DNA of 64,000 nucleotides from Nepenthes gracilis (GCA_033239525.1 BSYO01000033.1:8113501-8177500), one strand, 5' to 3'; shown: positions 1 through 12,392, counted from the stretch's first letter. A program made the numbers and translations. Notes: a model not told the origin generated them from the letters alone.

Positions 1-287
1 TCTTGAAATTGCAAAGGATATTTTACCGGTCATATTTTTTTTCGTTTATCTTATAGTACTTATTACTCGAGCTCATTTATTACAAGGTATATATCCTTAT
101 TTTTCTTAAAATTTTTATAATCGAACACATCGTATAATGGATATTCTTCGGACTTATAATCTTGCGGTTTTTCTTCTCATTTGAAAAGGAGTTTTTCACA
201 TAAATCTTGTATATTTCATTGTTTGTGGCTTTTTTTGGCTTGCAGTGTATTATCTATTTATTTCCTTATGGTTCAAATAAGTAATTC
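1..287. other. No gene recognised
   Basis: AT-rich sequence with no convincing coding region. The open frame that crosses it begins at a TTG and runs into the duplicated transposon end, so it is not called. Confidence 0.5.
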
Positions 288-483
288 AATTCCCGTTAAA
301 AGGTTGTTGATTTTGGATTCGGGGGGCATCCTTCGCGAGAGAGGCAAAGGACGCCCCTTCTTCCGTTTTGGACCGTCCGATCATGAATTCCCGTTAAAAG
401 GTTGTTGATTTTGGATTCGGGGGGCATCCTTCGCGGGAGAGGCAAAGGACGCCCCTTCTCCCGTTTTGGACAGTCCGATCATG
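288..483. repeat. 98-bp tandem duplication of a transposon end
   Basis: A unit of 98 bp (288-385) is repeated directly at 386-483 with few differences. Each copy holds the 9-bp sequence GTTGATTTT followed by the left terminal inverted repeat of the element at 413-714. The duplication therefore contains both flank and transposon end, not just transposon sequence. Confidence 0.85.
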
Positions 484-714
484 ATCGGACGGCTCCCTTT
501 TTTAAAAAAAAAGTTTATCAAATTTAAAAATAAAAAATATTAAAATTTATATTTTTATAATAAAAAACAGAAAAAAATATTTTAAAAAAATAATATAAAA
601 AAATCTATATTTTTTTTTAATGTAAAATGGGAGCCGTTAGATTTTTTAATCTGACGGCTCCCATCGGAAGGAGGACAGTCCTTCGCCTCTCCCGCGAAGG
701 ACCCCCCTGAATCC
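413..714. mobile_element. Mutator-like MITE with 9-bp TSD
   Basis: A 302-bp non-coding element. It begins GGATTCGGGGGG and ends CCCCCCTGAATCC, with imperfect terminal inverted repeats of about 85-90 bp (413-498 against about 625-714) and a very AT-rich centre. The 9-bp direct repeat GTTGATTTT lies at 404-412 and 715-723. Long terminal inverted repeats with a 9-bp TSD are the hallmark of Mutator-like elements. The left arm contains a perfect 18-bp palindrome at 473-490. There is no transposase, so it would be non-autonomous. Confidence 0.8.
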
Positions 715-883
715 GTTGATTTTTGCCCATCTTTTATTACAATGTTATTTATAAATCATTTCTAAAATTATGGCTAACAAAATAAAAAAGTGCTCCCTTT
801 CTTAGCAGATCCTTACCAAACGGCCTTCTGTACAGTTGGTGCAAATCATACAAATAAAGGAAAAGCATGGTGAGCAATGAAGA

Positions 884-1345
884 TTGATCTCTTTGAAGAC
901 TTATGACCGGGTGGAATGGAAGTTTTATATTACAACTTTAGATCTTGTAAGTTTTTCGGAATTGATAATTAAGTTGAGAGACCAACACATTGCTACCACG
1001 ATTTCTTCCATCTCCATCAACGATGAGGCCATGATGGGGGCTAAAGGCCTAAGGCAAGGAGATTCCACTTCTCCTTACCTTATTGTGCTGAGAATGGAAA
1101 TATTTCATTGTACTGTCTAGTTCAATGCCATGAATGACGAGCATTTCTATTTTCACTAAAAGTAAATAAACTCTCGCTACTATTTTTGCCTTCCCACATG
1201 ACTTACTCTTTTTCTTAGGGGGGTAAACCTCAGTCTCAGTTTTGAAGAGGTACTTGGAGACTTCTGAAAGCTATAGGGTTTGAAGACCAACGAGAGCAAA
1301 TGTGAGCAGTTTGTCTATTCTAATAACCAGCCTCCTTTGTACTGA
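884..1345 (+). pseudogene. LINE reverse transcriptase fragment (L1-type)
   Basis: The translation contains GAKGLRQGDSTSPYLIVL, matching the conserved plant LINE reverse-transcriptase stretch that is usually G-x-RQGDPLSPYLF. Downstream, across several stops and a frame change, come remnants resembling the HFADD-containing palm region and the following GLKTNESKCEQ stretch. The catalytic Asp-Asp pair is not recognisable. This is a decayed piece of an L1-type non-LTR retrotransposon on the plus strand. No endonuclease, 5' end or poly(A) tail was found nearby. Confidence 0.7.
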
Positions 1346-2470
1346 ACTTGAAAGGATCATTGATTTCAATTTGGAGATGCTGCCGGACTCAGACAGTGAG
1401 ACTGCAGGATCTTGATTGATGGGGTCACTGTCAGCATATCTGCATGACGCAGACGTTTTTCGTCTTCTAGAGATCGAGTTCAACTCATCATCTCCATTTT
1501 CAAATTTATGTTATATAAAAAACGAAGGAAGACATTTTTGGGATGCTATGTGCTTTGGAGATCAAAATATTAGAATCTAAAAAATAAAGAGAGGGTTTAT
1601 AGAGTTATAATGGGAGGAAAGCACCGTGGGAGCAACCTTGTAAACACTGAGAGAAAAAGAAAATAAGTTTTGTTTTATTTGTGTGAGTTGTTATACAGCA
1701 CAATTTTTGTTGGAAGAAACTATATAGTGTATACACAATATCATTGATTCATTATAGTGAAGAATTTTCGAACTCTATATTAGTGGTTTTTTTCCTTCTA
1801 TTTTGAAGGGTTTTCTACATAAATTTTAGGTAGTATATTTATTATATTTTTTGATCATATTATATTTAGTTTGTAACATATTTTTAGCTTAAAGGCTAAA
1901 AATTTCACATCAGTCATCAGTCTAATATTTCTAAATTTCACATCAGTCATCAGTCCAACATTTTTAAGTTGTAATACAACTCTACTTTTGATTTTTTAAA
2001 GTTATCTACTTAATCATTAGCTGTAACACTTTAGCATTTTATTTTAGATTATTTGGATTTATGGCTAGTAGAGGTCATTAATTAAGAAAATTAATATGCA
2101 GATAAGATTATTTAGAGTTGGTAATTTATAGTTAAGACCAAACAAATTAGGTGAAGAACCTAAACACTTTGGATTTCTGATATATCCAGAAAGGCATTGT
2201 TTCCTTGCGTATGCTTTGATAAACCCTGACGTCCACTTCCAATTCTTAAGTTTTGTCATTGTTTGATGGAAGAAGACTTGCTAAGCCTTGCTGTAGCTGT
2301 AGTTCTTGCTGAATTTTTCAGTGGAGCATGCAAATCGAGGCAAGTGTTTCATCTCTTTTTGACAATCTCATAATTCTCCCTTGTTAGTTGAATTTTCAAT
2401 AAAATTAACGTTCATAATCTGTATTTTATTGCTGAATCTTTGAATAAGTGGAGTATAGAGGTTGTATGTT
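1346..2470. other. No gene recognised; AT-rich
   Basis: No supported gene. The only structure is a short direct duplication of about 34 bp around 1898-1966 (core TTTCACATCAGTCATCAGTC), which differs at a few positions. Confidence 0.5.
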
Positions 2471-2479
2471 CAATTTCAT

Positions 2480-3200
2480 GAGAAATTATACAGAATTGTC
2501 ACTGCTTCTGTGTGATGCTCAAGCTGTGCCTGAACTGCACTCAAGCGCCACACTAGTCATGTTCAATTGGTAGCTGCTGTTTTTCAGTTTGGACCGGTGA
2601 TTTTTGGTGGAATATTTTCAATAATGTGAATTTAAAAATACATGATTTAATGTTCTATACGTTTTTAATGTCTTGTTGCTGAATCAATGCATGTAGATCT
2701 TGCAGTTTCCGAGTAGTTGTGGCTGGTGTTTGAACCGCGCTCAAATGGCACTTGAGCACCCATTTGTGTTGTAGCCAGATTTCCTACAGCAGCTGTTTTT
2801 CGGCTTGGATCGGCAAATTTCATGGGTATTTTCAGTAGTTATGGTTATATGAAATTATGATTAAGGTTATATGTAGCTGAAAAGCATAATGGTAGATTAA
2901 AATGCTAGATCTATCAGTTTTGGAGTTCTTGAACATGGCACTTGATCGATACGAATCAATTATAATTTTGTAATAGTACTTCAATATATGTTGTAAAAAT
3001 TTGAATTGTACTTACATGTTTAAATATTATTTTATATGTATGATCTCGTGGATAAATTATAGCAAGCAAGCCTTCAATTTTGAGCTGTTGTGAGTGGTGC
3101 CTGACCGAAAATCAGATTGGCTTGGGCACTGGGTTTTTTCGAAGCAGTGCAGAGATTGTGTGAGTTTCTGTTGGTGATAATAATTTTTTTTTTTATTTTT
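2480..3200. repeat. Three diverged copies of a TE-like segment
   Basis: Three related blocks begin near 2505, 2705 and 3065. Each carries a phrase like TGCCTGAACTGCACTCAAG, then CAGC-TGTTTTTC-G and a TTGGATCGG-like string. Similar ACTCAAG/CTCGAGCGC phrases recur inside LTRs elsewhere in the window (22.66 kb, 36.33 kb), so this is probably old LTR or related repeat sequence. The copies are too diverged to set borders by eye. Confidence 0.4.
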
Positions 3201-3479
3201 TTTGATAATTAATGAGAATTGTGTATATTGATTTTCAAAAATTTACAAAATTAAAGTTTTAACTCGATATAGAATAGAACCAAATAGTTAGGACATTTCT
3301 CGAGCTTCACAATCAGTGATGTATCTTAAATAGAACTAAAAAAACCTGTAGAATCAACTAACACTGCCATAATGAAAAAAAAAAAAAAATTCTAGAAGGC
3401 ACCTGGCCGGTCAACGCGTTGACCAGCCAATTTGTTTCTTTGATGGTTAGCGCATTGACCAGCAAACTTCTGCAAGCGC

Positions 3480-3715
3480 CTTTTTTATCTCGGTCTTTTG
3501 CATCTCGGCACTTTGCAAACTTCTCAGCCAAAGGAAAATATCTCGGGCATTTGCATCCCAGCTCTTTGCACAGGCTCTTTGCAGACTTCTTGGCCAAAAA
3601 TAGATATGTCGGTCGTTTGCATCCCGGCTCTCTGTGGACTTCACGGCCAAAAGCAAATATCTCGGACGTTTGCATCTCGGTTCTTTGCAGAGCTCGTACA
3701 GAAGCATCTCGTAGT
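3480..3715. repeat. ~53-bp tandem repeat, about four copies
   Basis: Repeats with the core GGCCAAAAGCAAATATCTCG, then a TTTGCATC-CGGCTCTTTGCAGACTT segment. Open frames on both strands here are a by-product of the repeat period and are not genes. A pair of GGTCAA/TTGACC motifs lies just upstream at 3408-3465. Confidence 0.7.
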
Positions 3716-3928
3716 AGTCAATCACCAATCTCGGACGAAAATAGATGCACCATCCATGTGCATTCACGGCACTCCCGAGATCCCCTGAACAACAGGCCTC
3801 GTATTCCATTTAGGAAAAACAGTCAGAGGGCTCATGGTAAACATTTTTTTTTCCCTCTTTTTTTTCTTGTTTCAGCATTATGTGCCACATCGGCACTCTA
3901 AGCAGGAAATGCATACCCTGCCGGAATG

Positions 3929-3931
<3 letters not shown>

Positions 3932-3969
<38 letters not shown>
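3932..3969. repeat. (TA)n microsatellite
   Basis: An uninterrupted run of alternating T and A. Confidence 0.95.
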
Positions 3970-3971
<2 letters not shown>

Positions 3972-3989
3972 AGCCGGCTAGACTCACCC

Positions 3990-4740
3990 TACCAGCATAA
4001 ACTAAATACCAACAAATAAACCAAACCGGTAAAAAAGTCGTACCAGGCAAATTGCCCAATACCAACCAAATGTTCCCATACCAGCATCTAGATAGTAAAA
4101 AAGCATTCTATTCGGAATGCAGCTTCTTCTTCATTTTTTTTCATTTTTTTTTCTCAGAAGATAAATCCATACCGGCAAGTTTCACCATACCGATATACAC
4201 TGAGTACCGACAAAAGACCAAAACCGATATAAACTTCATACCGGGCAAAGGCAAAGGTACAACCAAAGGCTTCCATACCGACAAAGGGATGCATACCGGC
4301 AAACAATACATAAATAAAGCATTTCGACTGGAATGCTTTTTTTTTTGGAATAAACCTCCATACCATGAAAAGTACCATACCGGCAACAACATAATACCGA
4401 CAAAAACCAAACTGGTAAAAACAATATACCGGGCAAAAATACATAACCGCCCAAAAGCATCCACACCTACAAAAGACACATATCAGCATTCTAGACATGA
4501 CTAAGGCATTTCGACCGGAATGAACTTCTTCTTCTTTGCTCTTTTTTTTTTTGGGAATTATACCAGGCATTTGGAACTAAACTGGCGAGAATCCATATAG
4601 AAAAAAACACCATACCAGGCAAAAACATCATACCGGGCATTTTCTTTTATACTGGGCATTTGGTACCAACCAGCTAAAATCCATACTGGCAAAAACACCA
4701 GACCGGGCAAAAAAAATCATACCGGGCAATTTTTTTTGTT
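3990..4740. repeat. Degenerate minisatellite with ACCGG(G)CA core
   Basis: The phrase ATACCGGCAAA or ATACCGGGCA recurs many times at irregular spacing, interleaved with poly(T) tracts. There is no regular long period. Overlapping open frames on both strands read through the repeat and were rejected as genes. Confidence 0.65.
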
Positions 4741-5149
4741 TTTTCTTCTCTTCCAAACCAGCACTTAGCGCGGTCACAATGACCTTCGATATCTCGGGGG
4801 AACCAGATGCCAATGAAGAGCAAAATACCTAAAGTCTTTGACACAGGAGACAGCTGAAAGTTCTAGCTTGTGGCAGATGGTATATGTATTCCGGGCAATC
4901 ACTTGGTACTCATCTCTAACTTCTAGGTTGTTAAAGATGCGGTGATTCCGTTCCATCCAGATGAAGAAGATGGTTGCTGAAAGTGTAAGGCGGAATGATA
5001 AGGCTCTTGCATTTGTATCCTTCCATCTACTTGCTGCCCATCGAATGTTAGCTCACCATTCTTGATATAGCCAATATATCCCAACCTTGAGACACTGTGA
5101 CGGAATGGTCATATTCCACCATATATGACCTTCGCAAATTATTCGTACT
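4730..5149 (-). pseudogene. LINE 3' fragment (C-terminal part), first half of a split LINE
   Basis: The minus-strand translation includes FFIWMERNHRIFNN, which matches the W-x-ERN-x-RIF motif that closes plant L1-type LINE ORF2 proteins after the zinc-knuckle (zf-RVT) domain. The last codons end at 4774. A T-rich tract at about 4729-4750 would be the poly(A) tail of a minus-strand LINE. The rest of the same protein lies at 15276-15841, beyond a 10.1-kb insertion. It has a stop and a frame change and is not functional. Confidence 0.7.
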
Positions 5150-6304
5150 TACACTGTATTAAAATATACTCAGGTCAAAATGTGGACTTAAATTTTTCTT
5201 TTATTTTACATTGCGTGCACATGATCGCATGAGGCCAGAGCTGCTGAGTTGGCCTGATTAAATGGGTCAGTCGAACTATGTCGGTCAACATCTTGACCGT
5301 CAGAGGATTTTAGGTCTGTCGGTTAGACACGAAAGTTCAGAAACAAATTGAGATGCCACTAGGAACCATAAATTTTCTCGAGCCATATAACTTTAGTGGA
5401 AGCATACATTTTTCCTTCAGTTTACAAATACAACAAGAGTCATAATACAAAGTCTCCAAAATAACCAAAAAATATATAAAGTCGATTAAGACTTCGACAT
5501 GAATCCAAATCTGTCCTCCTAGCCAGCCAGACCGCTCAACTCTAAACTTTCTCGTTCGGCATACACTCTTGGTCATCTGAGAGTAAAAAAAATAGCAATG
5601 AGTGAGCGACAACTCAGCAAGGTACCAATACAGAAAACATTCACATATAGCTTCAAAACAAAATCTAAAGGACTGGAATGTGAGCTCTTGCATGCAATAG
5701 TACAAAACATGAATTCAATACACTTTCATGGAAACCGGCTTATTTTAAGTTCAGAAGTCTTTTTCTTTATTCTTAGTATCTTTCCTTTAAAATATTGCGA
5801 AAAACTTATTCATCTTTAAGAACCGGATGGGAGTGGACAACATCTAGGAAGGATTGTATATCACCCCACAATCTAAGGCTGTGTTCTCCTATTATACTCT
5901 CAGAGGGGGACGATAATGCCTTTTACCCGGTATACAGAGCCGTAGTCCAAAAATGCCACCAAAAGTTTCCCCATAGCCCAAGGGCAGTCCTCGAGTGTCA
6001 CTCCAATATCCTTCATCCAGTCTTAACAGCAAGTCTAATGGAACTCTAATCAGATCCTTGATGGCCATCTACCAAATGTCAAAAGCTGAATAGTAGAGAG
6101 TTTCACTTGCTGTCTGAATTGTACATATTTTCCATGGTCATATAGTTTTCATCTTAACTTCCAATAGATGAAGTTTTCAAATAAATGGGCAGATACTATC
6201 CAAACATTCCAATTAAACAAGCAGGTTAACTTTATTCACATACTACAGTTTAAACTTTACAATTTATTGAAATACCGGATTCAAATGTAAGGAGGAAATT
6301 CAAA

Positions 6305-6480
6305 AATGACCGGAGTTTTTTTAAAAAGGGCAAATAACCGAAGTTCTTCGATGATGCATACAACTGAACTTCATGCAATTAAACAAATAACCGGACTTCT
6401 TAAAACATACAAAAGCCGAACATCTTCAATCATGCAAGTGCAAATGCCGAACATCTTTAGTCATGCAAAAACCCGAGGTT
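6305..6480. repeat. Short degenerate tandem repeat (CCGAACATCTT core)
   Basis: About four to five units of roughly 35-40 bp built from CCGAACATCTT / CCGGACTTCTT and ATCATGCA. Confidence 0.5.
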
Positions 6481-7059
6481 CTTAAGAGAGCATGATTACG
6501 TTCATGAATGTTGTCAATGATGCAATTGAATAAGAATTTGATATTTGCTAGCCAAACTCAAACATACAGAAAGAAATTAACATAACATAATTTTCATAGA
6601 AATTTATCTAGTTGAATATGAAAACACTAATGCGTAAAATTATAGGGTACACTTGCATGAAATTTTGATCATCAATTCCTTACTCATTCTCTGGCCTTAA
6701 GCTTATTCCTGTCTCAGCTCTGGCCGGAGATCTTCTACTTAAGTCTGGCCGGAACTATCCCTTTCCTTCTTTTCTTTCATGCTTTTCTTAAGCTAGTTTT
6801 TCTTTCTATCCAACTCCCAAATTCAGAATTTATAGACATTAGGGTTGTTGGTAGCAGGTGGGGGCAAATTAACTACGTACCTCTTTTCTTACTCTATCAT
6901 CCTTTCTGGAAGGTTAGCGAAGTGGTTCTCCTACTACCTATACTTTATTCATATCACTTCTTCTAGAAAGCTCTAGAGAGTTTGAACAAGTGGAAGCAGT
7001 TCACCTACTCTGACCGGATACTCCGCCTCCAGAAACTCACTCAATCTTCTCCAGATTTA

Positions 7060-7315
7060 CTGTATTACCTTCGGAAATCGTCTCCAAATTTTCTCTAAAT
7101 CTTCTTTGGAAATTCACTCTAAATTTCTTCCTCAAAATTTCATCCTTAACTTCCTCTCCGGGAATTTACTTAAACTTCTTCTGAAAGCCTACTTAATTCT
7201 CTCCGAAAATCATCTTCAGAAACCTTCTCAATCGTTTCCAAAAATCGTTTCCGGAAACCTTCTCAATTGTCTTCAAAAATCGTCTCTGGAAATTGTCTCC
7301 AAAAATGAAAAATGA
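7060..7315. repeat. Degenerate tandem repeat (TCTCCGGAAA core)
   Basis: Repeated phrases of the type CGTCTCCAAATTTTC and TTCCGGAAACCTTCTCAA, about 30 bp apart. The plus-strand open frame here is repeat-derived. Confidence 0.5.
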
Positions 7316-8219
7316 CTTTTTGTCCTAAAGTGTACAATCAAGTTTCTACCCCGTAAAAATAGCGAAAAGCAGTAAAAATTAGATATTCAACACACGTAAA
7401 GAATATTATTTCTAGATGCTAAAGATAAAGACGAGCATGCAAAATATAACCGAGTATAAATAATAATAATAATGCACGATTTTTGATGACAAAGGAAAAA
7501 CTTGATACCCACAATAATCGAGAAAGACCCTCCGGGCCTCAACGGCCACGGAAACAATGCACTATGAAAATTAACTTATAGACCGGGTGGTAACGACGCG
7601 CTAAGCTAGTTGACTTACTCCCGTCTTGTGATCCCTACCAAGGAATTCCTTGGATTTGCCCGCGACAGTAGAACCGGACACTTTCCGGTCTTCACGTCAA
7701 TCTTTCCTCTTTAGCCACTTGAATTGTCGAATACGATCGAGTCTCCTTCTTCAACGTACCGACGTCTCCAGCGAAGGTAGAAGGATGTAAGTGTTCGAAT
7801 GGCAAAGAAAAAATATAGAGAAAACTTGTTATAATATGAAGCACAAGGTTGTAACTTTTAGTTTTCTCAAAAGAAGTAAGATCAATGGAGTATGAACAAG
7901 ATTATTCTCAAATGGGGCACGAAATTGATCTGCTAAGAGTTCTAGGGTTTCAAAATTATAAACCAAGTATCTATAAAGGGCGCAAAATCGCATTTAAAAA
8001 GTTACCCGTTGCGTTGCGCTCGAGCACGGAGGCGGCGCACAGCGAGTGGGCCCTTTCTGGATTTTGCGCTTGAGCGCATAGCGAGCGTAAGGTTTTGGAT
8101 TTTTGGGGTAAAGCGGGTAGAGAGTGCACGGAGAGCGTGGGGCTTCGAGATTTTGGGCTCTAGCGGCTGGAGAGCACACGACTGGCACAATATCCATGAA
8201 AGTCGAAACAGACAGCAGC

Positions 8220-10491
8220 TGTCACGACCCAGGAACACAATATTCGCAGGTCAAAATAAAATCAATAATATATATTTCCATCAACCATAATAACCCAACC
8301 CGGGTGTGGCAATCATACACATGCAGGACCCAATATAAATAAAACCCGCACAAGATCTTATCGGATAAAAATCTGGACAAACATAATACATGACCTGCTA
8401 ACCATGATCGCAAGGGAGGTATCCAAATTTACAATAACTCATCCACATAATACTATAACTTCAACATTCTACATACAATGATCAAGGCCATCATCCGGCC
8501 ATAAATAATAACCATAACATATCCTCGAGATCAGAACTATACCAAATATAACATCTCCACTTGCCAAAAGGAATATCCGAGCCCGATCACGTCTGAGCTC
8601 CTGCAAGCGTATCCATGCTACTAGTCTGAAGGGATAAAATATGAAAACATAAGCCTAGAGCTCAGCAAGTATCAATAATCATATAAAACGGTACACATAA
8701 ATCAGAAGCAGGGATATCGCATAGAAATCACGTAAAACAAAATATCATGTCCGTGAAATCCCTGAAAATCGAGAAGATGTCTCGTACTAAATCATCGTCC
8801 GCATTAACTCGTCCCTCCGGGACAAAATCATATAAATCACGATCCGATAAAATCTCGTAGACGATATCACATCATATGATCCGAGGTCACATACGTCGCA
8901 ACCGTCACCATATCCACGTGGGGACACATACCGTCGTCCGGATCTAAAACTCATAATGCAGAAATCAAGAGAAAACCGCCGGAACTAAAACATAAATCAA
9001 AACACGCCCGGTTTATCACGCCAAGACGCATCACGAGACATTCCTATCGCCCATCCGTGGGCCAAACCACGTATCTCAAATCATCGTACACCCAAATACG
9101 TGCAAAAATATAAAGCATGCACCAAATCGGAGAACCAAAGATCAATTATACCAACTTGAGGAAGGGTTACCCTCGTCCGGTAACCATGGCTATATCGGCT
9201 ACGAATTAGGCCAGTAGCTCAAGGCCATCCATGTACTCTGTCTCCCATAGATTAGGAACTTGCCCACTATGTTTTACCACCCGCGGCTTCGGGTGCAACC
9301 TCAAATTTTAGTTATATATTAGGACGTCCGAATATATTAGTTTTCCATCAATTCCTTACGATGGTTCTCAATTAAATACACAATGGGGCAGGTCAGCTAC
9401 AAATATCTTCCTTCCGGCGGAAGTAGCCTCAATCTTCCTTATGGCGGAAGTAGCCAACCAAATACGTCCCCGTCGGGACAGCCTCTCCGTCGGGAGCGGC
9501 GCCACAAATAACCAATGCCTCGAATCACAAATCGACCCCTAGGGTCTCAGACCACCATGGTCCCGTAGTACTCCCACCCCCGGCAGCATGCATGGTTAAT
9601 GCAAGTCCTGGTTCATGGTTCCACAATATACGGATACACAAACATACATATATATCGTCCGGGTGTCCAAAATTCCTCCAAATCATAAATATCAGTACAA
9701 AATCACCGCACAACCGATAAAATATACATGCATGTACACAATTGATAAATTGAGGGTATTTAAAAATACATGCATGTTAGTAAAATCTCCCACAGTAGTC
9801 AAAATACATCGAAAATTAAATCAGACCAAGAATAGGGTTAGAGGATACTTGTCTTAACATTATACTTTGCAGTTCTGAAGAAAGGATGTCCCGAAACACT
9901 CCAATCGGGCCTTTCTCTCTCCTCTGTCACGTCTGCCCTCTCTCCTGCGCACGCCCCTTCCTCTCTCCTCCGCGCGCAGTGCCTCCACACTGCTGCTGCC
10001 GCGAACCACCGTTCGCCGGCCTTCCCAGAGACCACCGCCATCGTCGCTGCCTCCCGTCCGGCCGCCGTCCTCTCTCGCGGCTCCTCTCCTCGCACATCTC
10101 CTCTCCTCGTGCAACTCATGCTGCCACTATCATTGCTGCCGCCGTTCCACTGCCGCACCGCTCGCCTGGCCGTCATCGGCCCCCTCGGCACCACCCAGCC
10201 GGCACCGACGCCGTCACACGGCCACCGCTGCACCTCCCGCAACCTCGCCGACGCTCTCGTTGTCCAACCCACACCGCGCCCACAATGGCCTCAGCCCACA
10301 CCACCGTAGCCTGTGCCGCGCCACCACTGACCACCGTCGCCGCCGATTTCCTGCGCCGCCGCCGCCGATTCTTCCCTTCTCCTCCATCTTCTTCGCACGA
10401 CAAACCCTAATTTCCCTTCTCCCTCACTTCTCTCTCCCCGACTCTTTTCTCCCTTCTTTTCCCATGTTTTCTTTTCTCTTTTTCTTTTTAC

Positions 10492-10547
<56 letters not shown>

Positions 10548-10733
10548 ACTTTTCTTTATTATTAAATCCAACTCGGCCTCCGGACAATATTACGGGCACA
10601 CACCGGGCCCCACTCCGCACCTCCGATCATTCCCAAAAATTTTACGATATTTTAATTTATTTCAACCATGTCCGAAATACCCAAAAATCACAATTAATAT
10701 TAAAATAATCCAAATGAGATCCGAAATGTTACA
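8220..10733 (-). mobile_element. Solo LTR, 2514 bp (gypsy-type), TSD GCAGC/GCAAC
   Basis: Starts TGTCACGACCC and ends ATGTTACA. It is flanked by GCAGC (8215-8219) and GCAAC (10734-10738), a 5-bp TSD with one transition. There is no internal coding sequence, primer site or second LTR, so this is a solo LTR. Orientation is judged from the layout: on the minus strand a GC-rich leader (about 10400-9890) follows a (TA)n-rich promoter-like stretch. It matches in length and plan the element at 35968-38481. The proline/arginine-rich open frames inside are LTR sequence, not genes. Confidence 0.75.
10490..10547. repeat. (TTA)n then (TA)n microsatellite
   Basis: A run of TTA units followed directly by alternating AT, inside the solo LTR. 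Confidence 0.9.
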
Positions 10734-10849
10734 GCAACGGATGTATGTTGATGCAGCACTTTAACAATTCATAACCCGACATCGATGTAAAATATATATT
10801 ATCACGGAATGTGCCAATCATAAAAATGACCCTAATAAAAAGCTCAAGC

Positions 10850-11149
10850 GTCTTCGGAAATCATCTTGGTCTCCTGTATTATTGTTTTCGAAAATCATCA
10901 TCTCCGGAGATCAAGGTCTCTCGAAATCATCATCTCCGAAAATCATTTTCGAAAATCCCTCTTGGTCGTCGGATTATCTTTCATGGCATCCAAAGTCTTC
11001 GGAATTCTCATCCAGGGTCTCCAGACATCATCCGCAAGGTTTCCAAAAATTCTTTTGGCATTCAAGGTCTCCGGATATCATACTCAAGGTCTCCGGGAAA
11101 TTCCTTTGGCATTTAAGGTCTCCGGATATCATCCCCAAGGTCTTCGGAA
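10850..11149. repeat. ~51-bp tandem repeat, left part
   Basis: Units of about 51 bp with GGTCTCCGGATATCATCC and a GGAAATTCCTTTGGCATT phrase. The array continues after the inserted element at 14137-14240, so it was split by that insertion. Confidence 0.75.
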
Positions 11150-11154
11150 AGTTC

Positions 11155-12297
11155 TGTTGGGTCTGGTCACTCCCTTGTGGGTAACCCAACAAACTGGTTC
11201 GTCATCGGAGGATTTCCGGAGAACAAATGATGGAGTTCATTTGATGAAAATCCGGAGAACATTAGCCGGTCAACGGATGTTGACCGGTTGGAAGGCAAAT
11301 TCCGGTCAACAGGAGGTTGACCGTCTGGGGCCGCAGAGCACCGATGGCGAGGCGGTAAAGAAGACGGTCAACGGGAGGTTGACCGGATCCGGTCAACGGA
11401 GGGTTGACCGGATGGCAGCAGGAGTACTGCTGGAAGGTGGACGGGCAGCAGAAGACGGTCAACGTAAAGTTGACCGGCTGAGCAACTGGCCTTGAAGACT
11501 GTGGAAGATGGCAGCTGGCAGAGGACAGATGTCTTTCCAGGATTGGTCGACAGTGGGACAGTTGGGCTGCAGAGCACGCGTCTGCACAGTTGCAGAGTTA
11601 GTGGGCAGGTTGCAGAATTAGTGGGGGACAGGCGTTTGTCCACACACAACCTGCCTATTGGCTGAAGGCCTGCAGGAAGCTCGGGAACTGGTGATGACGT
11701 GGCACCTATTATCTGACAGAAGACCAGCTGGGCAGATGGGATTAGGTAGAGCCAGAACGTCTTTATATGGGCACCAGGAGCTTCCAGAGAAGGTGTGTGA
11801 AAACCACCAAGTGTGGGTGGTCAAGTCCGGTGAAGGCCTTGAGAGCACCATGGGCGAGCATTCGCCTGGGCTTGTGTAGCCAGGGGCGCTGTGCGCTGGC
11901 CGCCTTGTTCGAGGGTGAAACGGCGGGCTGCCGTTTCACCAACACTTGTAAAATGTAGAGAGGAGTGCACCACCAGTGAGAGATGGAAGAAAGAAAAACA
12001 GAGAGTAAAAGAGTGGAGAGTGTTTCCCGTTTACTCCGGTGAGGTTTTTCTTTGTTATTCTCGGGTGTATAGCGGTACTCCATCTTGGAGGTTTGTAACC
12101 CATTTTACATAGTGGATTTATTGGTGGACTATGTGTCCCGTGGTTTTTCCTCTTCAGTTTGACAAGGGGTTTCCACGTAAAAAAATGCTGTGCATATCTT
12201 GTTCATTGTTCCTACTAAATGGTAGCTGTCGATGACGGGGGGTTCGGGTTTTCCGCTGTTGCCGGATCTGGTGGATCTGGGTCTTCCGACCCCAACA
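11155..12297 (+). repeat. 5' LTR of the non-autonomous element (1143 bp)
   Basis: Begins TGTTGGGTCTGGTCACTCCC and ends CCCCAACA. It contains a TTTATATGG TATA-like site near 11762 and a dense array of GGTCAAC/GTTGACC motifs (11266-11476). Confidence 0.9.
11266..11476. promoter_or_regulatory. Array of five inverted TTGACC (W-box) pairs, 5' LTR
   Basis: Five GGTCAAC motifs each pair with a downstream GTTGACC, giving ten W-box cores in about 210 bp. The first pair is CCGGTCAAC-GGAT-GTTGACCGG at 11266-11287. TTGAC(C/T) is the known binding core of plant WRKY factors. Binding here is inference. The array lies about 290-500 bp upstream of the TATA-like site. Confidence 0.6.
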
Positions 12298-12299
12298 AG

Positions 12300-12392
12300 T
12301 GGTATCAGAGCCCGTTGAGTCTCCTCTGATACCAACAAGTGGTATCAGAGACGGTTGAGTCTCTTCTGATACCAACAAGTGGTATCAGAGAT
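12300..12392 (+). promoter_or_regulatory. Triplicated primer-binding site (initiator-Met tRNA type)
   Basis: TGGTATCAGAG occurs at 12300, 12340 and 12380 with an exact 40-bp period. The first copy, reading TGGTATCAGAGCC, sits two bases after the LTR as expected for a primer site complementary to initiator-Met tRNA. Between copies the sequence reads CTCTGATACCA then TGGTATCAGAG, so adjacent units can fold into 11-bp hairpins. Confidence 0.85.

Noticed and set aside
3419..4570. Several overlapping open frames on both strands (up to 160 codons)
   Set aside because: They read through tandem and minisatellite repeats, overlap one another on opposite strands and have no recognisable motif.
9838..10620. 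Pro/Arg/Ala-rich open frames (up to 174 codons) on both strands
   Set aside because: They lie in the GC-rich leader part of a solo LTR, and the composition follows base content rather than a protein family.
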